Source: Theocolax elegans (Eukaryota > Arthropoda > Insecta > Hymenoptera > Cerocephalidae). Taken from it: 64,000 nt of DNA. Below the pieces are notes generated by a model. The model saw only the letters and a program-made list of their open reading frames with translations, did no database searches and had not been told where the DNA came from. Positions 12,001-24,554 of the stretch are shown one piece after another (the first letter of the stretch is position 1; every line of letters begins with the position of its first letter). A program made the position numbers and the translations under genes. The stretch spans positions 555,501 through 619,500 of the forward strand of contig CM047426.1 in assembly GCA_026168455.1 (NCBI GenBank). Direction: 5' to 3'.

Positions 12001-15000
12001 TAATGTCATTTTCCATGTATTGTCGAACGACATAACCGCCAAATATTTTATAGTCTATTCTTGTAAACTACCATTATAATCAATTGCAAGAGTTCTTGAC
12101 CTTTAAGAAATTAATCTTTTTGAAACTCGAATACACTCTAACCCCTAGAGTGTAAAAATTCACGCTACAATGTGTAAATCGATAACTTTCTTACACTGTT
12201 CAAAAGTCCTAAATATTATAATTTATTCTACTTATTGAAGGTATAATACTCATTTCACAAGTATAAAATTATCGATTTACACATTATACCGTCGATTTAT
12301 ATTTTAAAATTGTACGATTACTTGGTCGAAATTAAAATACTCGTGTCCCGAGGTTCTCTTAAATGGTCCCTAAGGTATAAAGTATTCGACCTTTTCGAAC
12401 AAATCTCGGGTAAAAAGGACTTACATCAACTAGAATAACTCGAGTTTTATTGAACCCACAGCCGTTACATTTAAACGAGACGAAAGTTGACGGCAAGAGC
12501 TATTGTTTCAACTTTAGTTTGTTCGAATAATTTATACGATTCAAAAGTTACGTTCTATTGAAAAGTAGTTACAAATTTAAGTTAATTTCTAATTGTATGT
12601 ATAGTTATTTTATTATTTGACACTTCTTCGATCAAATGTAATTTTAGAACCGTTATTTGAGCTATTTTAACTAATCAGACTTACTATTTCAAACCTCTGG
12701 ATTCGAGCTGTCTTTTCGTTTATTATTGGAAATTTAAAACTGTTTAGAACTCGAGTTATTTACACTTTTTTGGGACCATTTTTCCTTTAGCTTTATTCGA
12801 AAAGGTAGAATACTTTTCTAGGATCTATTAGACAAAGCTCAGAAACAGAGTTTTTTATTTGAGTTAAGTGATCGTATTTCACGATATTCAGTATATTTGT
12901 AAAAAAACAATTATAATAAATTTTGCCAAAAACCTTTTAAACAGCTCCTTCTTTTAGTCTTAATCCACTCAATCCGAAAGTCACTTTTGTACATTGATTA
13001 GTGTCTCATCGAACAGCTGATATCATTTTAATACGAGGACGGTACAGTGGGAAATTTTATCGATATTTAAAATTATTTTAAAATATTATTTGATTAAATT
13101 TATTGATTTAACGATAATTTGAAAAAAGGACTATTTCGCCTAATCGTAGAATAGCGCGAGTACATATTTTAGTACGCGATACGGTGTCGTTGAGGACGAG
13201 CGTGATCGATATTTGAAATTCAATCGGGAATAAATTGACTTTTATTTATTGTACACCTTGTTTCGAGCAATTTAACATAAATCGACGGCGTTATCTACCG
13301 ATCTTTACGGTAAATCTACATACTTCTTCGTTTGAATCTAACATTTTATCGTTACCACCTATATCGTTAAACGTCGATTAAACAATTGTACGACAGCGTC
13401 GTTTAAGAATTTTAATAAGGGAGGGCTTCGTACACAAACGATCGAAGAATATATTCTATTTGGATCTCGCAGTGTTATCGATTAGCCAAATGTAGGTCGA
13501 CTCTAGTTCGAATCGAGTGTCGGTACTGCAAAAAAAAGGAAAGAATAATAAAAGGAACGGTCGTTGGAAAAAAGCGAGAGCCAAACGAGCGTCGTTTGTA
13601 ATAATCGTCAACACTGACTGCGAACTTGATAAATCGGTATTCCTATTCTACGGACGAGATCGTCAACTTAACGATGAGGATTATATTTTTATTCTGATTG
13701 TCGGTGTGCGCGGAATTAACAATCGGTTCAACGGACGGCATTCGGCAAGCTGTTCGGTTTTTATATATGTATATGTTTGAAGAACGGTCGAACGGTTGGA
13801 AGAGTCGCGTCTTATGCAACGTGTAACGCCGCTACTCAAGATAACGTAAGATCCATAATCTTGTCAGGGAGACCTCACAACTCGAAGCGAATGAGATTAC
13901 GCAGGGAAAAATATAGGGTGCATCGGTGTGTCTATATGCACTGAATATAAATATACGTATATCCACGTGTCTCCCTCGTGTGGGTGTGCATAACCGAGTT
14001 TTCCTAGTAAAAAAAAGGTCAAACTTTGGCACTTGAATGTTGGTAGTACTCGTGAAGTAATCGATGTAAAATAATTGATACGCGCGCGCGCCTGTAAAAT
14101 TGCAGGTATCTTCTGGTGGTGACCGCTACCTATCACATGCTGGGATTGAAGAGCCACAGCGACGTGATTTACAACCCTATACCGTTGTACCACATGTCCG
14201 GTGGTATCGTCGGCACTGGATGCGCCTTGTGCAAAGGCATTCCTAGCGTCCTGAGGACTAAGTTCTCGGTCACCGCGTACTGGACCGATTGCATCAAGTA
14301 CAATTGCACGGTCGGTATTACTTTAACAAACACCAATTTTCAATACACTTTTTAGTTTCAAAATATTACGATTATTCTTTAGTAATAAGATGCGCTCTGG
14401 ATTGTCAAATTATTGTCAAATTTGTTTTGAATGTTGAAAACGAAAATCAAGTGTAAATTACTATCTCTAAAAATTATCGAAATTATTAACTCTAGGAAAA
14501 TTTTTTAAATGCCGAGTCTATACGATGTACTTCAAGTCAATAATGAGTCATCACTTTACTTTTTTCGTATTTCTTTATTAGCTTACTAGCAAATTTCTAT
14601 ATTAGTTCTTCTGCTCTTTCTGCGTTCCGTTACATGTTCATTTATATATTTTATTTACTTATTCGATCTATTTATTTACTGTTTATAATTACGAACAAGT
14701 AGTTTTTACTTGGGTAGTAATGGAATGTATTTTTAATTATAAATTGTTTATGTTTAATTAAAAGAAAATCCGAGATATCAGACAATATTGTAAAATTCAG
14801 ATAAATGTTATCATGAATCTTAATATTGACAAGACAATGATTAGAGACTTCAAAGTTATACGTAAAGAAAATCTTTGCTATAAATTGTAAACAACTTTTT
14901 TCTTCTCAATAAAAGGCATAAGTTTTATAAGAGGATGGAGAATTTCCATCGAAATGTCTCGTAATTCAATAAATATCTTATTTTTGTCCAGCGAAATCAA

Positions 15001-18000
15001 TGTAATTCACGTGGATAAAGAAAGACAATTAATAATACTTAGTAAAATTTATTTGAATATCTATAATGTTTACATAGTATTTTTTCATTACTTTGTATTT
15101 GTTAATAGATTACCCACTTTCTGAGTCTCTTGCAAACACTTTCATCGGCTATAAAAATATAATGATTATTAAAAATAATTGGACGGAAACATTTTCAATA
15201 TAACATGTTTAATGGTGGAGGGAATTCTTACTAATTAAATTATTTCAATTTATTTTATGATAATATTTGTCATTTAAAGTCATTTACGTACTTAAAGAAA
15301 CATTAATCTATTTCTAGTTTAACAAATATCTCTAATTTACTAAGCTATTTAGATAATTTTGACTTAACCCTTGAAAAAAAGATTTACTAGAGGAATTTTA
15401 ATAATTTTCACTTGAGTTTCTTTCCAGACAGTACATTAATTTTTCTTTAATTTGATAGTCTATGCTGATTATTACAACGTAAAATATGTATCTCAGTGTA
15501 CTTGGAATTCGTTAAATTTACTGTACTCAACAAAGTGATTCTTGAAAAATTTATTCTTAGATAAATGGTAAAGTATGTTTGTTAATATGATTATTGTTTA
15601 TCTTGCAGATATCCCAGTACATAGGAGAGATGTGCCGGTACTTGCTGTCCGCTCCACCTAAACCCGAAGACTCTAGGCATCCCGTCCGGTTGATGGTGGG
15701 TAACGGCATGAGGCCGCAGATCTGGCGAAATTTTGTCAATAGATTCAAGATCGAGCAAGTGAACGAGGTTTACGGATCAAGCGAAGGAAACGCCAATATC
15801 GGTAATAGACCATTATCGATTATTAACGTTAACCCGATAAATTCCACAACAAAAGCGTCGTTTCTCTTCGCATTCGAGAATTTGTTTGCGTTTCTGTCAA
15901 CGTGACAGTGTAATAGATCCTATCAGTCCGAGGCTTTGACTAGTTTACATTTTATACAAAAGATTTCGTCTTGTTTTCCTCCAGATAAGTGACAGATATA
16001 TCAAGACCCGATAGCGCGATATAGTTATGTAAAAGACCGATAACGAATTATGCATTTCTGGACGAGTCTTGAGTGGTTTTACTCGATTTTTTTTCGTTCA
16101 CTTTTTTTCCGTACGCTAAACATCCAGACGTTGTTGCATAAGCAAACGTGTTTTTCTTTAAGAGACCTTTTTCTTTAATTTTCCTACATAAATATATTCA
16201 CCTCGGTAATTTACGAGTTAGCAAATAGAAATTCCTGTTTACTTATCTTTTGCTTCGGTGTAATTTAATAAAACTTTACAAATCCAGTACATCATTACTA
16301 TTTAGTCAAATTTTCAATCAGTTTTTGACTATCGTTTACGTACTAATTAATTAATATGATCTTCAAGCCTAACAACTATCTAAAATTACTATATTTATTA
16401 CTATTGTAATATTATTTTACGATTTAATCGTAACGTTAAACTGCTTGTACGTATTAAAATATTTCTATACTCATTTGCGGTACGCGCGGTAAAGAAACCA
16501 TAAAACTATATAGACCAAACGCCAATATCGTGTTTCAAATGTAAAACATTGATTACGCGGAACTTCGTAGATTCTGCCTATCTTTCATTTTTTTTTTTTT
16601 TTTCATACTATTAACCCTGCGGCTTTTGCGATTTAACGTCTATGAATAAATTCTTTAATACACGCGTAACGAGCTGTAATTTATCTATTTGTTTATTTTT
16701 TGTATTCTACAGTAAACGTCGATAACACTGTGGGTGCAGTCGGTTTCGTACCTTCGATTCTACCGAAATCTCTTCATCCAGTAGCGATAATAAGAGTTAA
16801 CCCGGACAACTGTGATCCCATCCGGGATTCCAACGGTTACTGCATTCGAGCGGAACCAAGTACGTATATACTCTATTTATTTATTTATTTATTTTTTTAT
16901 TGTTGTTTTGACTACATTTTTTTATTGTATATTTATTTAATGTGTTTTTCAGACGAGCCGGGAATGTTGATAGGTTTGATAAAGCAAGGAAACGCATCGA
17001 GAGAATTTAATGGTTACTTGGATAAGGAAGCTTCGAAGAAGAAGACGATAGAGAATGTGTTTGTTAAGGGAGATAAAGCGTTCTTAACTGGTAAGTTTGT
17101 TGACTTTTCAACTCGGATTCATGTATGTTTATTAAACAAAAAAATAATGAACCGCGCAACAATGATTTTTCTCTAAGAATATATAATACATTGACTTCTC
17201 TCTATAAATGTTTTTTACTGCATCAGTGCAATTTTAATTCGATAAAGGATGATAATTGGATGATTGCATTCTTTTTTATTTCGTGCGCATTTGGTGCGTC
17301 ATTATTTTTAAAACTCGATATTAATTATTGTTAAGTGGAAATGTAAAAAATAATACCACCTTCTTGTATATTTCGTAATTAAAGTTATAAACTTGGTATT
17401 TATAATTATATTTTTCTAGATCGATCGAATAGGTTGGTAATAAAATGAATATATGCATATATACTTTTTGTTATCACGAATAGTGTCATTACTGTCGATT
17501 GAACCTGTCTAGATCGATAAAATATAAAAAACGTCAGTATAATCTAACAATTGAATTATCAGAGTAATTTTCATCAGACGAATCGAGTCTCTTTCATTGA
17601 TATTTCACATAAGTATAGTTGCCCGTATTGTGCCGTTAGATCAAACGTGAATCACTTATAAATAGAGTGTTTAATACGAGATAGGTTGACTAGCCAAGCA
17701 TATATAATTAATTGTATTCCAGGTGATATTTTGGTGCAAGACGAATACGGCTACTTCTATTTCAAAGACAGGACCGGCGACACCTTCCGATGGAAAGGTG
17801 AAAACGTTGCGACGGCCGAAGTCGAAGGTGTCGTTAGTAACGTAGCAGGATATAGGGATACCACCGTTTACGGTGTTCAGGTAACGTTACTTTTACTTGC
17901 ATCCTGTATTACAGAAATAATACATATCAACGACATTTAGAATTCGTCATTTATTTTATTTTACGTATTGTTTTTATTAAAATTTAAGGAAAACATTGAA

Positions 18001-19266
18001 AACATTGCTATTTCTAACTATACAGTTTGAAATTCTACACTTTCAAATTATATTATAAAATGTATTTTATAAAATTAATTGTTTTAAAAATTTTAGTCGA
18101 TCTGTATTGATATTTAAACATTTTTACAACAATTAATCTCGTTAATTAATGTACCAATTACTTTGAAACTTTGAACAAATGTAATTTACATTATGATGAA
18201 GACAATATTTTTGTGTTATCGACTGTGAAATACTGTTTTTACATAAATTAACATTTTATATAAAAATTTAAGAGAACTCACCTTTTGTTAAATTCTATTT
18301 TAAATTTGTACAAAGTTTTCAACTGTTTGGTGCAGTAAATAATTAACCTCATAAGCTACTCCACCAAACGTTTGAAACTTCGTACGAATTTAAATTAGAG
18401 CTTAGTGAAAGTCATTAGTTGGGTTCAACATCCTCTTGAGTATAAATTAAATGGAATTTTTTAAATGATTTACTTCAGGTTTTTTATATGAATATTTAAT
18501 GAGATTTATAAAATTTATAATGAATAATATTTTTCGGTTATCTAATAACCGTTTTGTTATAGAATTATCGACAAACAGATATTTTTTCAAATAAAATGGA
18601 AAACTCTTTATGCTTAAAAAATAGTTCGTCGCGTGTTTCTTTTTCTAAACATAATTATTGGGTTAAAAAAAGTAGATCCCTGTAATTGAAAGTATCTGAC
18701 ATCTCTTTAAATAAAATGTATGTGCTTTTGTACATTATATAAGTATATAATGGATTGAAAAAAATGTCTTCTCAGATTAAATTATCCACTTTAAAAAAAG
18801 ATTATTAGTATAGTGTATGCGACTATGATTCGTAATTAATATTCGATGACAGTTAATGTAAGAGTATTTAGTATGAAAATGATAGTTAATTAGTCGTTTG
18901 TGACGATTTGTAGAAAATAGTAAATGCATATTTAAAGGTTAAAATAATTGTGTACAGGTGCCGGGAATGGAGGGTAAAGCCGGTATGGCGGCGATCGTCG
19001 ATCCAGACAGCCTTCTGGATTTCAAAGCCCTAGCCGAGGGCCTAGACAAGGCCCTGCCGTCCTACGCGCGACCTATATTTCTAAGAATCGTGAAGGAGCT
19101 CGAGCTCACCGGTACCTTCAAGCTCAAGAAAATCAATTTACAAAAAGAAGGTTTCGATCCAAACAAAATTCAGGACAAAGTGTACTTCAGGTCCGGTAAC
19201 AAGGAGTACGTCGAGGTGACACCTGAGCTCTACGAGGAAATCATATCCGGCACGGCGAAGCTCTAA
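5468..19266 (+). CDS. Fatp: Fatty acid transport protein / very-long-chain acyl-CoA synthetase, 10 exons
   Basis: Coding exons: 5468-5655, 10621-10771, 11162-11399, 11710-11935, 14106-14310, 15609-15801, 16713-16859, 16953-17090, 17723-17880 and 18958-19266. All introns are GT-AG and every junction keeps the frame, giving 650 residues against about 645 for vertebrate FATP1/FATP4. The protein has an N-terminal hydrophobic region (residues 5-47, one or two membrane segments). It then carries the adenylate-forming P-loop [10 protein letters not shown] (251-260) and the FATP signature [14 protein letters not shown] (511-524). [18 protein letters not shown] across the exon 5/6 junction is also typical of the SLC27 family. 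These enzymes activate long and very long chain fatty acids to acyl-CoA with ATP, which drives their uptake at the plasma membrane or ER. No break or missing motif was seen. FATP1 versus FATP4 cannot be decided by eye. Confidence 0.95.
6618..6646. repeat. (GA)n microsatellite
   Basis: A nearly pure GA run in Fatp intron 1. Confidence 0.9.
7524..7580. repeat. (CT)n microsatellite
   Basis: About 28 CT units with one interruption near the end, in Fatp intron 1. A second CT stretch follows at about 7777-7811. Confidence 0.95.
8981..9068. repeat. Compound (GT)n / (GA)n microsatellite
   Basis: A GT run (about 8981-9004) is followed after about 35 bases by a GA run (about 9041-9068), with a short GATA stretch between them. 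Confidence 0.9.
9859..10261. mobile_element. TTAA-flanked foldback element, piggyBac-like MITE
   Basis: The two halves are diverged inverted copies. Matching blocks include TTTTAATTTTTAT, GAATTTTGGGA.CAGAGCG and CAAATTTTGGTGCAAATTCA against its reverse complement. The outer ends read TTAA-A(G/A)AGGACGT in opposite orientation, placing TTAA at both limits (9859-9862 and 10258-10261), the target used by piggyBac-type transposases. It has no coding capacity. TTAA is common in AT-rich DNA, so the family call is tentative; the inverted structure itself is clear. Confidence 0.6.
12146..12306. repeat. Inverted repeat in Fatp intron 4
   Basis: AATGTGTAAATCGATAA near 12170 is repeated inverted as TTATCGATTTACACATT near 12268, with weaker matching outside. 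This is probably a decayed small transposon. Confidence 0.5.
12335..12860. repeat. Diverged long inverted repeat in Fatp intron 4
   Basis: AAAGTATTCGACCTTTTCGAA near 12379 pairs with the reverse complement of TTCGAAAAGGTAGAATACTTT near 12796. Similarity extends outward (GGTTCTCTTAAATGGTCC type) and inward (ATAACTCGAGTT near 12434 and AACTCGAGTTAT near 12749). It is an old foldback element with no coding frame. Confidence 0.5.
14311..15608 (+). other. Fatp intron 5
   Basis: An AT-rich 1.3-kb intron in which nothing distinctive was seen. Confidence 0.6.
17881..18957 (+). other. Fatp intron 9
   Basis: A 1.1-kb intron. It carries a diverged inverted repeat at about 18288-18440 (ACTGTTTGGTG and CACCAAACGTTT) and a reverse-oriented fragment of the ATTACAGGGATCTAC repeat family at about 18630-18690. 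Confidence 0.5.
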
Positions 19267-21720
19267 ACAAACGAATAACGATACCCGGGATACAAAAAGA
19301 AAAAGATACACCTCTAGCTCTATTCCGTACGACTACACAATACCGGCGAGCGTCGTTACAAAACCTTGACTAGTAGGTTCGCGCGATACTTGACCATTTA
19401 TTGGAGGAGTGTCGTTTCTCATCTCGACCGGATATCGCCGATTAATCTTCGAACGCTGCTCGTGTACATATATATAAGAATGCATGCCTCTACCGCGTTC
19501 CAACGGAATATATAAATATATATTGGGGGTAGGTGGAGGAAAATATGGCTGGAAAAAAGGAATCATCCCGCGGCGTTTAATCGTACTTTGATTACTTGCG
19601 AGTCCGATGAAAAAAATACGATGATCGCGAGGTAGCGTTTTACTTTCCACTGTAGCGTACCAACTCCTACTACTATTATTACTACTACTATTACTACTAC
19701 TACTATTCTACCACTACTACTACTATCCGGTAGTTTTTTCGACTCGACGAACAAACGGAAATGATTTGCATTTTTACGATAATCGCCCGTCGACTGCATC
19801 TTTGTAAAAAGAACGCGGAAAAATAAAAGGTTGACCATTGTCTGTATGTGGAGAACAAGAGGAGACGGTCGATGTGGCGATGTTCACCGGGGACAAACAT
19901 TTTTTACGACATTAGAATCATTCGCGTACCAAGCGACACCGGTCCGCGTACAAGGAGGTAGATGCGCCAACGTTTATGCACAACGGCGACGAAATCGCTC
20001 GAGGAAGCATTCGCGATCGACACTGCTTCCTCTCGCGTTACATTTCATTTATCGAATCGAGATTCGAATCAAATCGACGACGCGTGCATTTCTTTCTCCA
20101 AACACCGAGCGGTGATTCCGATTAGTTACAATTTTAACCGTTATAACAATAATTAGTCAAATTTTTTCGCAAATTTATACATTTACTCGATTAGGACAAT
20201 TTGTTGCTTTTTTTCTTTCTTTTTTGTTTTGTTTTATTTTTTATACCCCCCCGTTCAGACGGATGTTTTACGGGGTAGTGATTTTTTTCTATCCGACTTT
20301 CGTCCTCTTTTTTATGTAAATTATTTCGTATATAGATTTTTACTCGTTAGTTGTTTTGCATCGAACTGATTTCTGTAAGTTCGGTCTGATATCTTATTCG
20401 TATAGAAAAGACAAAAAAATATAATTTTTTGGGTATAGGCGTCACGAAAAGTATGAGTCAAAATTATTGTTTAACGAGTGCAATTAGTTACTAGTGTATA
20501 AAATTTTACAAAAATTTTATCGTTTCTCTTGTAGCGGCGTTTTTATTTCGGCTCTGACAGTAGCGGAGTTATAAATATAAATGTTAATTTTGATTGATTC
20601 GACGAAGGCAAAGGTGCATGATAGTACGAATACTGACTTGCCAAGGATTCATTAAGTTATAAAAGAAAATCGACGCCGATAAATGGTAAACAACAAATTT
20701 GTCAATTTATTAAATAAATATCGTTCTTGATCGTCGCATTATTATATACATATATATATATATTTCCGGCACTATATTTTGCGAGGCTTGACTCATCGAG
20801 AGTCTTCTAAACGATGTATAACGAAGCCTCGGGAAAAAAAATAAACGCGAATCAAGCGCAAAATCGCGAGTTTGTTTCGAGTGCCTCACGTTCTCACTAA
20901 ACTTGTGCAACTAAACTCACGTTTACTTTTTAATAGGGGGAAAAATGGAATACCAACAGCAACAACAGTAATCAATCGGGGATGAACTAAGCTTTTTTTT
21001 CCGGCAATACACGTTATACGTGCATCTATATAATGCGTAGTACACGTGAGTGTGCAGTGGATTTTGCGAATTTGTGTATAATATTTAAAATGAAAAAAGG
21101 GGGAAAACGAGACATCGACAAGTCAAGAAGAGACTTTAGAATTTTTCTTATAATAGCGAGGATCTAACAATCTTTTGTAGGTGATTTGAAATTTCGCCCG
21201 CCATAAGGAATATACAAATGTAATCGATTGTCTATTGTAAAAAAAATAATTTATTTCATTAAACTGACTAAATTTTACATTACTCATGATTTTTGTCAAG
21301 TTGTTTTTTTAACAGCGAGTCTAACGAACGGATTCGAACGATGTGTGGATTGTTCACTTTTTAGATTCTTTGCAGCCTTGGTATTAGTGCGCGTGAAAAG
21401 TTATAGGGTTTGTTTTTTAACAGGTTGTAAGAATTTTAACTAAGGCTGAAATATCCGAAGAGTCAAGAGCCAGGATAAATAATACAACATCGGCAATGTA
21501 ATCCTGAAGTAATTATAATAGTGAATATAATATATATATATAACTATTTAACAAAAAGTTCCGAGTATAATCATGCAAATGAAAATTGTGAGATAAAAGG
21601 CTACCGATAAATTATTACAAATATAAATCACTTATGGGGGGCTTTAGAAAATCACTGTATGTAAGGTAAGACTGAATGTTGTGAGCGATTTGTTGACATT
21701 TTTTGTTGTATGTAAATAAA
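19267..21720 (+). other. Probable Fatp 3' untranslated region and intergenic DNA
   Basis: No coding frame is supported. A degenerate (TAC/TAT)n run lies at about 19668-19722. AATAAA-type signals occur at about 19822, 20838 and 21715, so the true 3' end cannot be fixed from sequence alone. The stretch 21.7-22.4 kb between the two converging genes is AT-rich and empty. Confidence 0.4.
21715..21720 (+). terminator. Candidate Fatp poly(A) signal
   Basis: AATAAA preceded by a T-rich stretch and followed within about 30 bases by T-rich sequence. It is the last good plus-strand signal before the converging golgin gene. The earlier signal at about 19822 would give a shorter transcript. Confidence 0.3.
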
Positions 21721-22406
21721 GAACAATTTAAATCATATGATTCATCGTTCATTCTTTTCTTCATTATTTTTCTTTTCACAGTGTACAATAAATTTCACAA
21801 AAGACGTTTTATTTTACAATTTATCTTTTTCTCCAACGTTATAGAAGTATCGTGCGATAATGACAATCACTGGAAGATCTATTATAAGTAACAATGATTT
21901 TTAATTTCGCAATGCCACATATGTTCTTAAATAAAACCTTACTTACAAACTACAATACTGCGGTATTTTCGAGCATAGATCTACAGTCTTAAAAAATAAT
22001 AAATATTAAACTCGGTATCACTCGTAAGCAAATATTGTATTATTAAATATCTTTTAGTAATTGCAATTGCGGTGTTATGGCTTTTTTTCGTTTACGCGAA
22101 CCAATAATAAATTATAAATACAATTATATTACTAATTTACCGTTATTTATAAATTACGTTAGGTAAGATGAAAATTAAAAAAAAAGAAAAAAAAACAAAT
22201 GTTACATTATCGTCTTGCGTTACGGATGCGAGGTCGAAGTAAACAGTCTTTTCTGTATCGTCCACCTGAACGAACGGCCACTTTCCACGCCCGATTAACG
22301 ATAAGATATTTGACATAATAAAAATTCCTTCTTTGTTGGTTTCTTTTACAAAAATATTAATTTTCTAACTCGCTCCTACTATATGTATCAAACAGTATCA
22401 TATTTT

Positions 22407-22412
22407 TTTATT
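22407..22412 (-). terminator. Candidate golgin-97 poly(A) signal
   Basis: TTTATT on the plus strand is AATAAA on the minus strand, about 195 bases past the golgin-97 stop codon. Confidence 0.4.
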
Positions 22413-22606
22413 TAAATCGTATATTATTCACATAATTTTTCAACAAAGCTCTCGGTTACCCAAGTCCATCGAGGTAAAGTTCGAGGTACGCTCCAACTAC
22501 GAATCTAAAATTCTTTGACTTTGAATACGACAAAGCATATATCGGAGCTATACAATTAACAATTGATAATGCCATTGTACTAATAATGAAACTATAGCGA
22601 TCACTA

Positions 22607-24441
22607 TCAGCTCGGAGGAATGGCTTTTGCGGTTTGTCCAATACCCAGATTGGGTCTAGTACCGAACCAAGACATTTTCCACTCTAACGTTTCTTGTAAC
22701 AGTCTCTCTTCGTCCGGTGAAAAGTGGAGAAGTGTCGCTACCGCTCTCGTTAAATGCAGCGCCTGAAATAAAGGAAGAGTGCAACAAGAACGATTAAATA
22801 AAATAATTGCCACGTTAGCTGGAATAAAAGGAAAATAGTAAAAATAATTTATGGGTAGGTACCTCGTATTCTCTACTCGTCAGGAACTTGATAAGAACGT
22901 GCTTGAGGTATTTAAAGTTAACGTCGTCTTCTCTCGAATTGTTGTGCTTGGCAGTGACAGTTTTAGACGAGCTGGGGTTAAGAATGGCTGCCGATTGCTC
23001 GGCGTCGCTATCCAAAGACGACGAGGGGACTCGCAATTCGCGTTGTAACGTTTTCTTCATATCACCCAAACGCTGTTGAAGTACCTTAATAGTCTATGAA
23101 AAAATAAAGTTATTATTGTTATTTCATTTTAAAGAATTTTACTATTCTGTATCGATTAGCTTATTTATTATTTAAATTTTTAATTTAATGTAAATCTATA
23201 TAGGTACAAGTTAAATATACGTAAGATAGTAAAATATATATACAATGCAAAAAACTGAAAATTTTTAAATTATGCTTAATGTATATAGAGATCCATAATG
23301 GTTAAACATAAAATAACATAGAAATTTGTATGAGTTAACTAATAATGTACAGAGTAATTAAATACAACTATTTTCAACTATTGTTACAGTCTTTTTTTAA
23401 TTTACATTTTATATTAATGTTGTTACAACACAGATTATTTTATTAATTAGGAATAAAAATAAAATTACTTTTTATAGCACTTACAAAACTGTTTTTAAAA
23501 CATACTGATATTTGAATTTTTGTAAGCCATAAGACCTAATTTCTATTATTGCTATTTCTTTTAAATATTTATAAAAATGCAACAAAATCAAGTGTAAATT
23601 TTAGTAAATAATTTACAATTTTTCTGAATGTATCATTCGAAAGTTGCATTAGGAAACTGTATTTATCATCACCTTATTTTTTTCGTTCAGCTGTTCCTCC
23701 AAATCCGCTAAACTCGTTTTGAGCACTGTCTCATTGGCCTCCAACGCTTCGGTGTCGCGTTTAGATTTCTCGTAGTCGTTTATCCGCTGCAAAGCCTCAT
23801 CGAGCCTCTTGGCGACGTCATCGGCGTCTTTACTTTTATTCCTCAAAGTTTCTTCGAAGTGTTCGATTTGACTTTGTAGCTCAGCGTTTTCGAGTTCTTG
23901 AGTTTTTGTCTCCTGCTTAGCGATTTGTATCTCTTGCGATATCAAAGCCGTCCTCAATAAAGCCGCGTCTTTCTCGGTCCTCTCCTTTTCCAAGCTCGCA
24001 TTCATGTTCGTTTTCGAGGCTCTCTCGGTCTCCAATTCCTCTTTCAGCCTGTCGACCTCCAGTTGTAGCATCAGGTTCTTCGACTTTTCACCTTCGTAAC
24101 TCGTCCTCACTTTCGACAATTCCGAATCCTTGTCCACAAGCGTGATTTTCGCTTCTTGGAGGAGAGATTTTTGCTCGGTTATTTCCTTACTCGAACATTC
24201 CTGGGAAAACGAAAATGGAATCGTTAGATTGTGCACTACGTATTTACGAATGTTATACTCTTCGAAACCTTTAAAAACTCAAAAATAAAAAAATTCTGTT
24301 TACGAGTCCAGTTACAGGTAGAGTATACAACAAGGGTGGTTCCAAAATAAGCGAGGAAAAATTGAATGTTCATCTGTTCTCTTTATTAAGGAAATAAATT
24401 ATACATATCGTTGATCGATTGTACATAGTGTGTCTTAACTA

Positions 24442-24485
<44 letters not shown>

Positions 24486-24523
24486 TAGTAATGATAATAA
24501 CGGTAATGATAATGATAATGATA

Positions 24524-24554
<31 letters not shown>

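Larger units (their letters stand above)
11936..14105 (+). other. Fatp intron 4
   Basis: A 2.2-kb intron that contains the two inverted repeats noted separately. A GC-richer patch at about 13500-13780 is open in one frame but shows no recognisable protein. Confidence 0.5.
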